The translations under genes were made by a program, and so were the position numbers. DNA of 64,000 nucleotides from Alkalithermobacter paradoxus (GTDB taxonomy: Bacteria > Bacillota > Clostridia > Peptostreptococcales > Peptostreptococcaceae): contig MZGW01000006.1 of the NCBI GenBank assembly GCA_002029295.1, positions 1 through 64,000 of the forward strand. Reading direction: 5' to 3'. Of this stretch, positions 17,491 to 26,696 are shown piece by piece (the first letter of the stretch is position 1; each line of letters starts with the position of its first letter). The notes beneath the pieces are model-generated. The model was not told the DNA's origin, made no database searches, and saw only the letters and a program-made list of their open reading frames with translations.

Positions 17491-17577
17491 TATAAAAAGA
17501 AAGAAAGCTCTTTTTGAATTTCAAAAAGGCTTTCTCCAATATAATTTGTCAACAGTCTGAACCCTCACGCAGTGAGG
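17491..17577 (-). terminator. Terminator hairpin(s) downstream of the transketolase genes
   Basis: A strong hairpin at 17502-17535 (AGAAAG..CTTTTTGA paired with TCAAAAAGgCTTTCT) followed on the minus strand by TTCTTTTTATAG. A second small GC-rich hairpin, CCTCAC-gca-GTGAGG, lies at 17563-17577, between it and the tkt stop codon. Confidence 0.75.
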
Positions 17578-17585
17578 AGTTGATA

Positions 17586-18521
17586 TTATTTTTTCTTTAT
17601 TACTTCTTTAGCAGCATTAACTATATCATTTGCAGTTAATCCGTATTTCTTAACTAGATCTGCTGGAGTTCCAGATTCTCCGAAAGTATCATTTACTCCA
17701 ACTCTTTTTAATGGAACTAAAGCTTCTTCCATTAAAACCTCTGCAACAGCAGATCCAAGTCCACCTATTATATTGTGCTCTTCTGCTGTAACTATAGCAC
17801 CAGTTTCTTTAGCTGCCTTTATCAATATTTCCTTATCTATTGGCTTAATTGTAGACATATTTATAACTCTTGCACTTATTCCTTCTTCTTTTAACATTTC
17901 ACTTGCAGTCATAGCCTCAGCTACCATTATTCCACAAGCTACTATAGTTACATCTTGTCCTTCTTTTAAAGTTACACCTTTTCCTATCTGAAACTCATAA
18001 CTTTCATCGAATAGTGTAGGAACTGCTGATCTACCAAGTCTCACATAAACAGGCCCGTAGTATTTAGCTATTTCAAATATCACTTTTTCTGTTTCTACTC
18101 CATCAGCTGGTACTATAACTGTCATGTTAGGTATAGATCTCATTATAGCTACATCTTCAACAGATTGGTGAGACGCTCCATCTTCCCCAACTGTTATTCC
18201 TGCGTGAGTTGCACATACTTTAACATTTAGTTTTGGATAGCAAGCTGAGTTTCTTATTATTTCGAAAGCTCTACCAGCAGCAAACATAGCAAAAGTACTT
18301 GCAAATGGTATTTTTCCTCCTGCTGCAAGACCAGCTGCAGCTCCCATTAAGTTTTGTTCAGCTATTCCCATGTTAAAGAATCTCTCTGGAAAAGCTTTAG
18401 AGAAATCTACTGTCTTTGTTGATTTAGAAAGATCAGCATCTAATACTACTACATTTTGATTTTCTTCTCCAAGTTTTACAAGTGCTTTACCATAGGCATC
18501 TCTAGTTGCTATTTTACTCAT
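17586..18521 (-). CDS. tktB: Transketolase, C-terminal subunit
   Basis: 311 residues covering the pyrimidine-binding and C-terminal domains of transketolase. The catalytic glutamate motif is in [14 protein letters not shown] (about 92-105), and [11 protein letters not shown] (about 136-146) follows. It works with the N-terminal subunit encoded just upstream; their ends overlap by eight bases (ATGAGTAA type), so they are translationally coupled. Split transketolases are common in clostridia and archaea. Function: two-carbon ketol transfer in the non-oxidative pentose phosphate pathway, fitting with the transaldolase (50359-51003) and rpiB (40284-40733) in this window. Confidence 0.93.
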   Translation of the reverse strand: MSKIATRDAYGKALVKLGEENQNVVVLDADLSKSTKTVDFSKAFPERFFNMGIAEQNLMGAAAGLAAGGKIPFASTFAMFAAGRAFEIIRNSACYPKLNVKVCATHAGITVGEDGASHQSVEDVAIMRSIPNMTVIVPADGVETEKVIFEIAKYYGPVYVRLGRSAVPTLFDESYEFQIGKGVTLKEGQDVTIVACGIMVAEAMTASEMLKEEGISARVINMSTIKPIDKEILIKAAKETGAIVTAEEHNIIGGLGSAVAEVLMEEALVPLKRVGVNDTFGESGTPADLVKKYGLTANDIVNAAKEVIKKK

Positions 18522-19341
18522 TATCTTCGCCTCCTAATTCATCTAAAGCTTTTTTAAGATCTTCATCGCTTGGTGCAGTTCCATGCCATCCTGCTACATC
18601 TTCCATGAAAGATACACCTTTACCTTTAACTGTTTTTGCAATTATCATAGTAGGCTTTCCAACGCTTTCTCTTGCACTATCTAAAGCAGCAAATATTTGA
18701 TCATAGTCATGTCCATCTATTTCTATTACATTCCATCCAAAAGCCTTAAACTTGTCAGCTACTGGACCTATATTCATAACATCTTCATTTTTTCCATCTA
18801 TTTGAAGACCGTTGTAATCTAAGAAAGCTACTAAATTGTCAAGTTTGTAATGAGCAGCACTCATACAAGCTTCCCATATTATACCTTCTTGAATTTCTCC
18901 ATCTCCAAGTAATGCGTATACTCTCCAAGGAGCATTATCGAGTTTTGAAGCCATTGCCATTCCACAAGCAGCAGAAAGACCTTGCCCTAAAGATCCTGTT
19001 GACATTTCAACTCCAGGAGTTCCTTTCATGTCAGGGTGTCCTTGAAGCATAGAATCTATCTTTCTAAGTTTCATAAGTTCTTCTTTAGGGAAGTATCCTT
19101 TTTCTGCAAGTACTCCATAAAGTACAGGAGCTGCGTGTCCCTTTGAAAGTACAAATCTATCTCTATCTTCTTTCTTTGGACTTTGAGCATCTACATTCAT
19201 TTCATCAAAGTAAAGTGCAGTTAATATTTCAACTGATGATAATGATCCTCCTGGATGACCTGATTTAGATTCATGGATCATTTTTAAGATGTTTCTTCTA
19301 ACATTTCTAGCTACTTTCTTTAGTTCATTATGATCTCTCAT
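18514..19341 (-). CDS. tktA: Transketolase, N-terminal subunit
   Basis: 275 residues forming the TPP pyrophosphate-binding half of transketolase. SGHPGGSLS near residue 27 and the thiamine motif GDGEIQEG followed about 30 residues later by LDYNGLQ are intact. First gene of the tkt pair, ATG after GGAGGTAAGTC. It lies 32 bases downstream of the YitT gene with no terminator between, so read-through from that gene is possible. Confidence 0.93.
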   Translation of the reverse strand: MRDHNELKKVARNVRRNILKMIHESKSGHPGGSLSSVEILTALYFDEMNVDAQSPKKEDRDRFVLSKGHAAPVLYGVLAEKGYFPKEELMKLRKIDSMLQGHPDMKGTPGVEMSTGSLGQGLSAACGMAMASKLDNAPWRVYALLGDGEIQEGIIWEACMSAAHYKLDNLVAFLDYNGLQIDGKNEDVMNIGPVADKFKAFGWNVIEIDGHDYDQIFAALDSARESVGKPTMIIAKTVKGKGVSFMEDVAGWHGTAPSDEDLKKALDELGGEDNE

Positions 19342-19373
19342 GACTTACCTCCTTCAAATTTAACACATTTATA

Positions 19374-20231
19374 TTAGATAGATTTAAACCCTTGTCCTAA
19401 AACTTCGTGAATTCCTGCAACCATTACAAATGCACTAGGATCTTCATTTCTAACTATTTCTTTTAATTTTGCTTCCTGAGCTCTATCTACTACAACTAGT
19501 AGAACTTCTTTGTCTAGACCACTGTACATTCCTCTTCCTTTAAGTGCAGTAACTCCCCTTTCTAGTTTCTCCATTATTTCTCTACTTATTTCTTCTTCTT
19601 TATTAGATATTATAAAAAATGCCTTTGCATATCCCATACCTTCTACTATAAAGTCTGCTATCTTAACTATTATGTAAAGTGCTATAGTAGAGTATAACGA
19701 TGTTTCTATGTTTTTGTCAACAATTCCTGCTAGTACTACTATAACAAGGTCACAAACCATCATAAGTTTAGCAGTACTTAAACTTGGGAAAAATTTGTTT
19801 AAAATTGCACCTGCAAGATCTGTCCCACCTGTTGTTCCACCTGCTTTAAATACAAGTCCTATACCTATCCCTAGTATAACACCACCGTAAACTGCTGATA
19901 AAACTAAGTCTGTAGTAGGAACAAAGTCTTTAAAAATTCTTAAGAATATTTCTATAAAAAACGACAAAGCAATTGTTCCGTAAGCAGTTTTTGCTCCAAA
20001 CATCTTTCCTAATATCATAAGACCAGTTATAAATAATGGTATGTTTACAACAAGATTCGTTACAGACACAGGTATATCTGTAAGCTTTTTAATTACTATA
20101 GCAAGACCTGTAACTCCACCAGGAGCTATGGTATTAGGCTCTAGAAACATATTTAATGCTATAGCCATAAGTGCACAACCTATCGTTATAGTTAAATATT
20201 CTAAAAAGTGATTATACCAATGTTTTTTCAT
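19374..20231 (-). CDS. YitT family membrane protein (DUF161/DUF2179)
   Basis: 285 residues: five or six TM segments in the first ~200 residues (including the GIGLVFKAGGTTGGTDL block typical of the family), then a cytoplasmic DUF2179 domain (about 205-285) with the KGRGMYSG and VVVDRAQE motifs. Function of YitT proteins is not established. Possibly linked with the WecG-CsaB-DUF5693 envelope group immediately upstream on the same strand (15-base gap). Confidence 0.9.
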   Translation of the reverse strand: MKKHWYNHFLEYLTITIGCALMAIALNMFLEPNTIAPGGVTGLAIVIKKLTDIPVSVTNLVVNIPLFITGLMILGKMFGAKTAYGTIALSFFIEIFLRIFKDFVPTTDLVLSAVYGGVILGIGIGLVFKAGGTTGGTDLAGAILNKFFPSLSTAKLMMVCDLVIVVLAGIVDKNIETSLYSTIALYIIVKIADFIVEGMGYAKAFFIISNKEEEISREIMEKLERGVTALKGRGMYSGLDKEVLLVVVDRAQEAKLKEIVRNEDPSAFVMVAGIHEVLGQGFKSI

Positions 20232-20246
20232 ATATAGCCTCCCGTT

Positions 20247-20996
20247 CTAATTCTGTCCTCTTTTAATAACTTCTATAACAAACTTTGGAAGAGCCATCAT
20301 TCTTTTGTATCTCCATGGTTCTTTCACTAATCTATAAAACCATTCTAATCCCAGATTTTGATATATCTTAGGAGCCCTTTTGACTTCTCCTGCATATACA
20401 TCAACACTTCCACCAACACCCATAAATAATTTTGCATCTAATTCATCTTTATACCTTTGTATCCATAGTTCTTGCTTTGGTGCCCCAAAGGCAACAAATA
20501 GTATGTCTGGTTTTAGATAATTTATTAATTCTAATACCTGTACTTCTTCAGAATGATTTTCCATACCAATATGTTGACCTTTAAAATATCCATGATGTGT
20601 ACCTTTAAGTTTTATATTTGGATATCTTTTTAGTATATTTTCTCCACATTTTTGTGCAACTCCAGGTCTTCCACCTAATATAAATATAGATTTGCCTTTT
20701 TCATTAGCATAATTCAATATTTTTTCCATAAGGTCTATACCTGTAACTCTCTCTGAAAGTGGTTTTTTTATTATTTTAGAGGCTAGAACTATTCCTATAC
20801 CATCAGGAATTACCAAGTCTGCTTCTTTCATAGCAAGTGAAAGTTTTTCATTTGTTTGACACTCCATAATTATTTCACTATTTGGAGTATACACAATTGA
20901 TTTTTGTTTGTTTTCTAAGAAACTTATAACCCTATTAACTGCATCACTCATAGTAACTCTATGAACTTTAACTCCCAAAACATTTATCTTTTCCAA
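20247..20996 (-). CDS. WecG/TagA/CpsF-family glycosyltransferase
   Basis: 249 residues. The family transfers N-acetylmannosamine (TagA) or N-acetylmannosaminuronate (WecG) to lipid-linked GlcNAc in wall-polymer linkage units. Motifs: VYTPNSEIIMECQ near residues 36-48, PDGIGIV, RVTGIDLM, FVAFGAPKQE and GVGGSVDVYAG. It starts at TTG after GGGGTG. The substrate-making enzymes WecB and TagO are encoded at 36917-39084, which supports a TagA-like role in a secondary wall polymer. Confidence 0.88.
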   Translation of the reverse strand: MEKINVLGVKVHRVTMSDAVNRVISFLENKQKSIVYTPNSEIIMECQTNEKLSLAMKEADLVIPDGIGIVLASKIIKKPLSERVTGIDLMEKILNYANEKGKSIFILGGRPGVAQKCGENILKRYPNIKLKGTHHGYFKGQHIGMENHSEEVQVLELINYLKPDILFVAFGAPKQELWIQRYKDELDAKLFMGVGGSVDVYAGEVKRAPKIYQNLGLEWFYRLVKEPWRYKRMMALPKFVIEVIKRGQN

Positions 20997-21007
20997 ATTA
21001 ACACCCC

Positions 21008-22111
21008 TTACTTTTTAAGAAGTTTCATTAGTATATCTCTGTTTTGATTTGATAGTTTTAGTATATTTTCACACTTTTCATTTACATCTTGTAAAATATT
21101 CTCATAGTTTTCTACCATATCATCTATTTCCTTTATTACATCTTGTGATGTTATTTCTAGAACAGATATAGCATTTTTTTTCCCTAACATACTTAAGAAG
21201 GTATCTATTTTAGGATCATAAGAAAGACCTATAACAGGTATATTCATAAGTGTTGCGAATATAAGTGCATGTAGTCTCATTCCTATAAGAAATTTTAAAT
21301 TCCCTACTAATGAGATATACTCATGTACAGATATATTTTTATTTAAAGTGTGTACTTTCTTTTTCGTATTTTCATCCAACGAAGTTGTTATCTGGTTTAT
21401 TATATTTATATCTGACTCAAAATGAAATGGTATAAGTATAATTTCATATTTGTACTTCTCAACTAAATATTTACATACATTACTTATCTCTTGAACTATT
21501 ATTTTATCTCTATTCTTCCAAGGTCTCACAGATATCCCTACAATTTTATTGCTATCCTGTATGTTCATAGAAGATATTATATGTTGTGAAATGTCCAAGT
21601 CTGGTTTGTCCATTCCAAATACAGAGTCTACTGTTACATTTATATCTTTATTTACACCCATTGAAATAAGCTCGTCTTTTGAATCTTTATCCCTTACGTT
21701 TATAAAATCTACTTTATTCAAAACCTTCTTAACTCTATTTCTATTATCTATACAATTTACAGGGCCTATGCCTTGACCGTATATAGCAACTTTTTTATTG
21801 AGCATAATAGCTATATTTATTATAGATAAATAGTATATAATTGACCTCTTTGATGTTATGTCTTGAAGAAGTGAACCCCCACCACTTATAACTAAATCAG
21901 CACTCATCATTTCAGATATTATTTTAAATACATTTGTCCTTTTTATAGCTCTTACATTATATGTTTTAGATGTAAAAGCTGGATTACTAGATAATACAAC
22001 TATATCTGCGTTTTTATCTATGTGTTTTATTTGATCTATTATAGACTTAAGTATTGCCTCGTCTCCTATATTGTTAAATCCGTAGTACCCGGAGATTAAG
22101 ATTTTACTCAT
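21008..22111 (-). CDS. csaB: Polysaccharide pyruvyl transferase CsaB
   Basis: 367 residues. CsaB adds ketal-linked pyruvate to a secondary cell-wall polysaccharide, creating the anchor for S-layer-homology domain proteins in Bacillus. N-terminal SGYYGFNNIGDEA and ISGGGSLLQD are diagnostic, as is IGMRLHALIFA near residue 280. The open frame extends 11 codons further upstream, but the start is set by the AAGGAGGAAAGGAT ribosome site before ATG at 22109-22111. It overlaps the DUF5693 gene by eight bases. Confidence 0.88.
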   Translation of the reverse strand: MSKILISGYYGFNNIGDEAILKSIIDQIKHIDKNADIVVLSSNPAFTSKTYNVRAIKRTNVFKIISEMMSADLVISGGGSLLQDITSKRSIIYYLSIINIAIMLNKKVAIYGQGIGPVNCIDNRNRVKKVLNKVDFINVRDKDSKDELISMGVNKDINVTVDSVFGMDKPDLDISQHIISSMNIQDSNKIVGISVRPWKNRDKIIVQEISNVCKYLVEKYKYEIILIPFHFESDINIINQITTSLDENTKKKVHTLNKNISVHEYISLVGNLKFLIGMRLHALIFATLMNIPVIGLSYDPKIDTFLSMLGKKNAISVLEITSQDVIKEIDDMVENYENILQDVNEKCENILKLSNQNRDILMKLLKK

Positions 22112-24161
22112 ATCCTTTCCTCCTTCTACACCTTTTAAGTACATACTCTATTGATACTAATAAGCATATGCCTATTATAGATCCGAATATTATTTCATAA
22201 CCGGTTCTTATAACAGATAGATATATTGGTGCCTTTATGTGCGAAAAAGTATTAAGTATATTAGATTGTCCTATAACTGCTACTATGCTTAAAGGAAGTA
22301 TCAATAGCTTAATATTTTTGTATGCTACGTAAACCATTAATATAAATGCAGGGTTTCCTATTAAGAACGCTTTTGTCCTTGGTCTTGCTATAAGTATATT
22401 TTCAAGAACATTTCTAAATAAAAGTTCTATATTAGATGGCTTTATATTAGTTTGGTGACCAGTTCTTGCAATAAATATAATACCTATTCCCGCTATTAAT
22501 ATTAGCGTAACCACATGCAAAATCTTTATATTAGTATTTAAGAGATCCATAAATTCTTCCAAACTTATACCTTTTCTATCTTTCATTCTCTTATATCCAA
22601 ATGCAGACATATAAATAAGCACAGTTGATATTATAGGTACTATTTGAGATATTTTAACTCCAATAAAACCATCTAATTCTATCAAATACTTTATGTCTGA
22701 TAAAATAGCCACTAAAAACAATGCCCCTGACAAAGATATTGCGGATGTAACTATTAATATTTTTACACAGTTAATACAAATCTTAAATATATTTTCTTTA
22801 CTATTTACATTTAATATTCTCTTTAATGAAAATAGCGCATACATCATTCCTATAGAAGGCAATGTTATAGTAGATAACAACGCTAGCAGTTTTTCAATCA
22901 AATCTATCTTTATTCCTAGTGCATAAATAATAGATGAAATTGATGATAAACTAATAAATAATAATTTCAGTATTTTGTAATTTAAATTTAGAATATTATC
23001 TATTAGGATAAATAAAGATGCTATTATCGCTACCACGATAGGAATATGCATTATTCTATTAGGGTGGTATGCATTCATAGGAGAAGCCTTGCCTATCTTT
23101 ATATTATGACCCTTTTGTAATCTGTTTTTTAAGTCTAGCAATCTTTGTGAATATATATCCATATCTTCTACATAATTACCCTGTGCATCTATAAACGGTC
23201 TAAAATATATTATCCTCATATTTCTTTCTGTAATAGCCCTGTATAAAATATTTACTATTTCTTCACCGTGTCTATAGTTTTGGGTCTCAAGATCGTATCT
23301 ATTTTGTATATAGCTATTTATAGGCAATACTCTAACCCCTTGATACCCTAAACTTTTAACAAGATCATTCATTCCACTTTGATCTGGGCGAGTTTGTCCT
23401 ACATTCTGAATCATTCCTACTACCATTTTTCTTTTTTGTATTTCATCAGCTAGATAATCTATATCTTTGTCCCAACCTAAAACCTCTCCACCTGAGAATA
23501 TGATATAATGAGGATTTATGCCTGTATAATCTAGATTTTCAAAATATGCTTCTATGCTTTGTTCATCTTCATAAGCAGAAATATATAAAGGCCTTAAAAC
23601 TGCATTCAACCCCATACTTTTTACAAGTTCTAAATCTGTATCTAAGAAACCTATCCCTATGTGCTCAAGCATTGTGCTCTTAGGAACTCTTTGTCTTGAC
23701 ACTACTCTGCCTTGTGTATTCATAAGTGGTATATCTTCATAGACTATGTATGTAGCTTTTCCTTTTACTTTTATTTTGTTTTCCGATATTACCTCTACAT
23801 TTTCCTTTCCTAATTTTCTTTCAAAACCTACTCTTATAAAATTTAATACTTTCTTATCTGAAGATGTTACAACTAAATCTTTCTCATCTAAATCTGTTTC
23901 TATATCTTCTCTATTTTCTTTTAGGATACTCAGTGTAGTTTCGCTTATGGCTACTGTCTCTATCCCTATATTCTTAAATTCACTTAGAAAATATTCTATA
24001 TCTTCTTCACTTTGACTTGCCATTATTTTCATCTCTTCTAAATCAAGTACTATATCTACAGTCTTATTTTGATTTTCAAGTTTATATCTATCTAAAGCAA
24101 AGAATGACGCAAATACTATACCTATTATTAAACAAAACATATATAACTTTCTTATATTCAT
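22104..24161 (-). CDS. DUF5693 family membrane protein
   Basis: 685 residues. One N-terminal TM segment, a large extracytoplasmic domain (about 30-370), then roughly eight TM segments in the C-terminal half. DUF5693 proteins are regularly found next to csaB in Firmicutes, as here (eight-base overlap), so a role in secondary wall polymer modification or export is inferred. No known enzymatic motif. The extracellular part has a TIM-barrel-like look (repeated beta/alpha segments such as NPHYIIFSGGEVLGWD), but this is only an impression. Confidence 0.85.
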   Translation of the reverse strand: MNIRKLYMFCLIIGIVFASFFALDRYKLENQNKTVDIVLDLEEMKIMASQSEEDIEYFLSEFKNIGIETVAISETTLSILKENREDIETDLDEKDLVVTSSDKKVLNFIRVGFERKLGKENVEVISENKIKVKGKATYIVYEDIPLMNTQGRVVSRQRVPKSTMLEHIGIGFLDTDLELVKSMGLNAVLRPLYISAYEDEQSIEAYFENLDYTGINPHYIIFSGGEVLGWDKDIDYLADEIQKRKMVVGMIQNVGQTRPDQSGMNDLVKSLGYQGVRVLPINSYIQNRYDLETQNYRHGEEIVNILYRAITERNMRIIYFRPFIDAQGNYVEDMDIYSQRLLDLKNRLQKGHNIKIGKASPMNAYHPNRIMHIPIVVAIIASLFILIDNILNLNYKILKLLFISLSSISSIIYALGIKIDLIEKLLALLSTITLPSIGMMYALFSLKRILNVNSKENIFKICINCVKILIVTSAISLSGALFLVAILSDIKYLIELDGFIGVKISQIVPIISTVLIYMSAFGYKRMKDRKGISLEEFMDLLNTNIKILHVVTLILIAGIGIIFIARTGHQTNIKPSNIELLFRNVLENILIARPRTKAFLIGNPAFILMVYVAYKNIKLLILPLSIVAVIGQSNILNTFSHIKAPIYLSVIRTGYEIIFGSIIGICLLVSIEYVLKRCRRRKGYE

Positions 24162-24196
24162 TTAAATTTCACCTCATTTTCTTTGTTGACAATAAA

Positions 24197-24225
24197 ATTA
24201 TACACCAAATCCATTAAATTGTCCT
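24197..24225 (-). promoter_or_regulatory. Putative promoter of the DUF5693-csaB-wecG group
   Basis: Minus strand: AGGACA (24220-24225), 17-base spacer, perfect TATAAT (24197-24202), about 35 bases before the DUF5693 ATG. The -35 box is only a partial match. Confidence 0.5.
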
Positions 24226-24252
24226 TAATATTTACTGTTTTATGTCAGATTT

Positions 24253-24290
24253 TGCAGAAAAAATGCTGTTAGAGGCTAATCCAACAGCAT
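24253..24290 (-). terminator. Intrinsic terminator of the small exported protein gene
   Basis: ATGCTGTT / AACAGCAT stem (24263-24290) followed on the minus strand by TTTTTCTGC. Confidence 0.75.
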
Positions 24291-24295
24291 AAACA

Positions 24296-24748
24296 TTACT
24301 TTTCTATTCTATAGTTTCCTGTAACGGTAAAAATGCAGTCAGTTATTGCTCTTGCCCCTCTTCCATCAGATCTTGGAGCAAGCAAAAGGTTATTTCTAGG
24401 AATATTGCTATCTTTTATCATATCAACTCCTGTGGTTAAGTTTGATATACCCCCAGATGGAGAATCTATAATTCTAGCAGTTCCATTTCTCAAAATCATT
24501 TGTGATCCTGCTTCTAATATAAGTTTCTCACCTTTATTTAACGTAATAACCTGCATAGTATTCACTATATTTATTCCTGATGTATTTATCTGTGATATTT
24601 TGGTATCTACATAAGATCTTGTCACAAGTGGGTCTTCATTAGTGCCTGGATTAAATGTTGAAGCTTGAGTTATATAACTCAAGGCTACTATACAAGATCC
24701 TACTAAAACAGCCATAGCAGTCTTGTTTTTAATAATATTCTTCATCAT
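24296..24748 (-). CDS. Small exported protein of unknown function
   Basis: 150 residues. Signal peptide-like N terminus (KNKTAMAVLVGSCIVALSYI, residues 8-27), then GTNEDPLVTRSYVD near residues 35-48. That DPLVT(K/R)SYVD pattern recurs in uncharacterised clostridial exported proteins. The rest is rich in Gly, Asn and Ile with a beta-like pattern (LILEAGSQMILRNGTA). No enzymatic motif. The first of two adjacent ATGs is nine bases after GGGGG. Monocistronic: terminators lie on both sides (24253-24290 and 24829-24856). Confidence 0.7.
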   Translation of the reverse strand: MMKNIIKNKTAMAVLVGSCIVALSYITQASTFNPGTNEDPLVTRSYVDTKISQINTSGINIVNTMQVITLNKGEKLILEAGSQMILRNGTARIIDSPSGGISNLTTGVDMIKDSNIPRNNLLLAPRSDGRGARAITDCIFTVTGNYRIEK

Positions 24749-24828
24749 TTTACAATTCCCCCTTTAATCTTTGGTATATTTCCTAGGAAATAGTATTATT
24801 TTGTCAAAATATAATTCAAAGTATGTCA

Positions 24829-24856
24829 GAACAAAAGCGAGCTTTTTAAACTCGCT
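24829..24856 (-). terminator. Intrinsic terminator of the alr-ndoA operon
   Basis: AGCGAG / CTCGCT stem (24836-24841 with 24851-24856) overlapping the toxin stop codon, followed by TTTTGTTC on the minus strand. Confidence 0.7.
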
Positions 24857-25214
24857 AAACCTCAAACAATCCTAAACTTATTTGAATGGATTGATCTACT
24901 TTTTCCATTCTATCTTCATCAAAGTGACCTATTTTTTCTCTTAATCTTTTCTTATCTATTGTTCTTATTTGCTCAAGTAGTACTACCGAATCTTTATTAA
25001 GACCGTATTCATTCGCTTTTATTTCTATATGTGTAGGTAATTTAGCTTTATTTATCTGAGAGGTAATAGCCGCAACTATGACAGTAGGGCTATATTTATT
25101 TCCTATATCATTTTGAATTATTAAAACAGGCCTTACTCCACCCTGCTCTGAGCCTATAACTGGGCTAAGATCAGCGTAGAATATGTCACCTCGTTTTATT
25201 TCTAAATTATTCAC
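24855..25214 (-). CDS. ndoA: Endoribonuclease toxin MazF/NdoA (EndoA)
   Basis: 119-residue MazF-family mRNA interferase. [21 protein letters not shown] and [10 protein letters not shown] near the start and the central [13 protein letters not shown] are hallmarks of the Bacillus EndoA/clostridial MazF type. The catalytic Arg (GVRPV) and Thr/Ser (ITSQ) positions are present. I place the start at GTG 25212-25214, which overlaps the antitoxin stop by eight bases. The frame is open 15 codons further upstream, but those residues lie within the antitoxin gene and do not match the family N terminus. The GTG has only a weak ribosome site, suggesting coupling to antitoxin translation. Confidence 0.92.
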   Translation of the reverse strand: MNNLEIKRGDIFYADLSPVIGSEQGGVRPVLIIQNDIGNKYSPTVIVAAITSQINKAKLPTHIEIKANEYGLNKDSVVLLEQIRTIDKKRLREKIGHFDEDRMEKVDQSIQISLGLFEV

Positions 25215-25491
25215 CTTCTGCCATCTTCCCTTCATATCCTTCCAAGGCAGATACATCAATGCTTAGTCCCATCTCCGCTAAAGCTAGGTTTATGACTCCC
25301 ATTTCCCTATATCCTTTTATCATAGTCTCTCTAGTTTCGACTTTTCTTTTTTCTCTTAGGTATAGCTTCATAGCTTCTCTGATAAATTCAGATCTGTTTT
25401 TATTTTCTACTTCTATTATTTTGTCTATTTCCTGAAGTAAGCCATTAGGTAAACTTACTAGTATTTTTTTTTGTTCATTAGAATTAGCCAC
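25207..25491 (-). CDS. ndoAI: Antitoxin NdoAI/MazE (ribbon-helix-helix)
   Basis: 94 residues. The N-terminal part is a CopG-type ribbon-helix-helix DNA-binding domain ([20 protein letters not shown], residues 8-27; then [12 protein letters not shown]). The C-terminal half wraps the toxin in known EndoAI-EndoA structures. GTG start eight bases after GGAGG. It lies between alr and ndoA, the standard Firmicute order, and probably represses its own unit. Confidence 0.9.
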   Translation of the reverse strand: MANSNEQKKILVSLPNGLLQEIDKIIEVENKNRSEFIREAMKLYLREKRKVETRETMIKGYREMGVINLALAEMGLSIDVSALEGYEGKMAEGE

Positions 25492-25521
25492 AAAATCGCC
25501 TCCCAGAGTCTACTTACCATT

Positions 25522-26682
25522 TCATTTTACCAAATAATCTAAGATATGTAAAACCCTATTTCCTTCCAAATATACTCTCGGGACTCTTCTTGAGATCATA
25601 CAAAGTAGTTCGTAATTAATGGTTCCAAGCACTTTCCCAAATCTTTCTATTCTTAAATCTTCATCTTCTCCAAATATCTCAACTACATTCCCAACCTTGA
25701 TATCATCTACATCTACTTTTGCCATACATTGGTCCATACATATTCTACCTATTATAGGTGATTTATATCCATTTATTTTTACATCTACTTTTCCACTTAA
25801 CATCCTTGTAAATCCATCTGCATATCCAATAGGTAATGTAGCTACCTTTGTAGTTTCATTTACTTTGTATGTGTGACCATAACTAACTCCTCTTCCTTCT
25901 CCTAATGTCTTAATGTTAGAAACAGTTGTTTTTAGAGTCATTACAGGCTTTAATAAAAGAGCTTCTTTATTCACATCTTCTGATGGGTAATGTCCATAAA
26001 GAACTATTCCAGCTCTTACCATGTCTAGATGATACTCCGGAAAATCTATTATTCCTGCACTATTTGAAACGTGTTTAATAGGAATATTTATATTCTTATT
26101 TTCTAATTTTTCTACTATATACATAAATTCTTTAAATTGACTATGAGTAAAAGACTTATCAATCTCATCAGCTCTGGCAAAATGTGTATATATCCCAATT
26201 ATATTTATATTAGGAAGGTTGTGTATTCTTTCTATTGTGTCTACAGTTTTGTCATCAGCCTTAAATCCAAGCCTTGACATTCCTGTATCTATTTTTATAT
26301 GTACATTTGCGCTTTTTTCCAAGTTTATAGCTACCTTACTTAGCTCATTTGCTATACTATATGAGTATACAGTAATATCTATATCATTAGATATTGCTTT
26401 CTCAAGATCGCTATCTTTTATATATCCTAAGCAAAGGATTGGTATGTTTATGTTATTGTTTCTTAGCTCAATTGCCTCTTCAAAAGTAGCAACCGCTAAA
26501 TAATCAACACCTTCCTGTATCAATACATTTGCCACATGAACTGAACCATGACCATAAGCATTAGCTTTAACAACTCCACATATTTTTGTATCTTTCTTGA
26601 CTATTTTTTTTATACTCCTAAAATTATCTCTTAGGTTATTTATGTTTATTTCTGCCCAAGTGGGTCTACTTTCAATATACAC
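25522..26682 (-). CDS. alr: Alanine racemase
   Basis: 386-residue PLP enzyme interconverting L- and D-alanine. PLP lysine Lys39 in VVKANAYGHG; the second catalytic base Tyr is in GVSYGHTY, followed by PIGYADGF and the GRICMDQ loop. GTG start after GGGGGAG. It is 14 bases downstream of the GerS-like lipoprotein gene. In C. difficile the equivalent pair, gerS-alr2, is co-transcribed, so this copy may serve sporulation or germination as well as, or instead of, wall synthesis. Confidence 0.95.
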   Translation of the reverse strand: MYIESRPTWAEININNLRDNFRSIKKIVKKDTKICGVVKANAYGHGSVHVANVLIQEGVDYLAVATFEEAIELRNNNINIPILCLGYIKDSDLEKAISNDIDITVYSYSIANELSKVAINLEKSANVHIKIDTGMSRLGFKADDKTVDTIERIHNLPNINIIGIYTHFARADEIDKSFTHSQFKEFMYIVEKLENKNINIPIKHVSNSAGIIDFPEYHLDMVRAGIVLYGHYPSEDVNKEALLLKPVMTLKTTVSNIKTLGEGRGVSYGHTYKVNETTKVATLPIGYADGFTRMLSGKVDVKINGYKSPIIGRICMDQCMAKVDVDDIKVGNVVEIFGEDEDLRIERFGKVLGTINYELLCMISRRVPRVYLEGNRVLHILDYLVK

Positions 26683-26696
26683 GTTTAGTCTCCCCC

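Noticed and set aside
25215..25259. Longer N terminus for the NdoA toxin
   Set aside because: The extra residues are the antitoxin gene read in another frame and do not resemble the MazF start.
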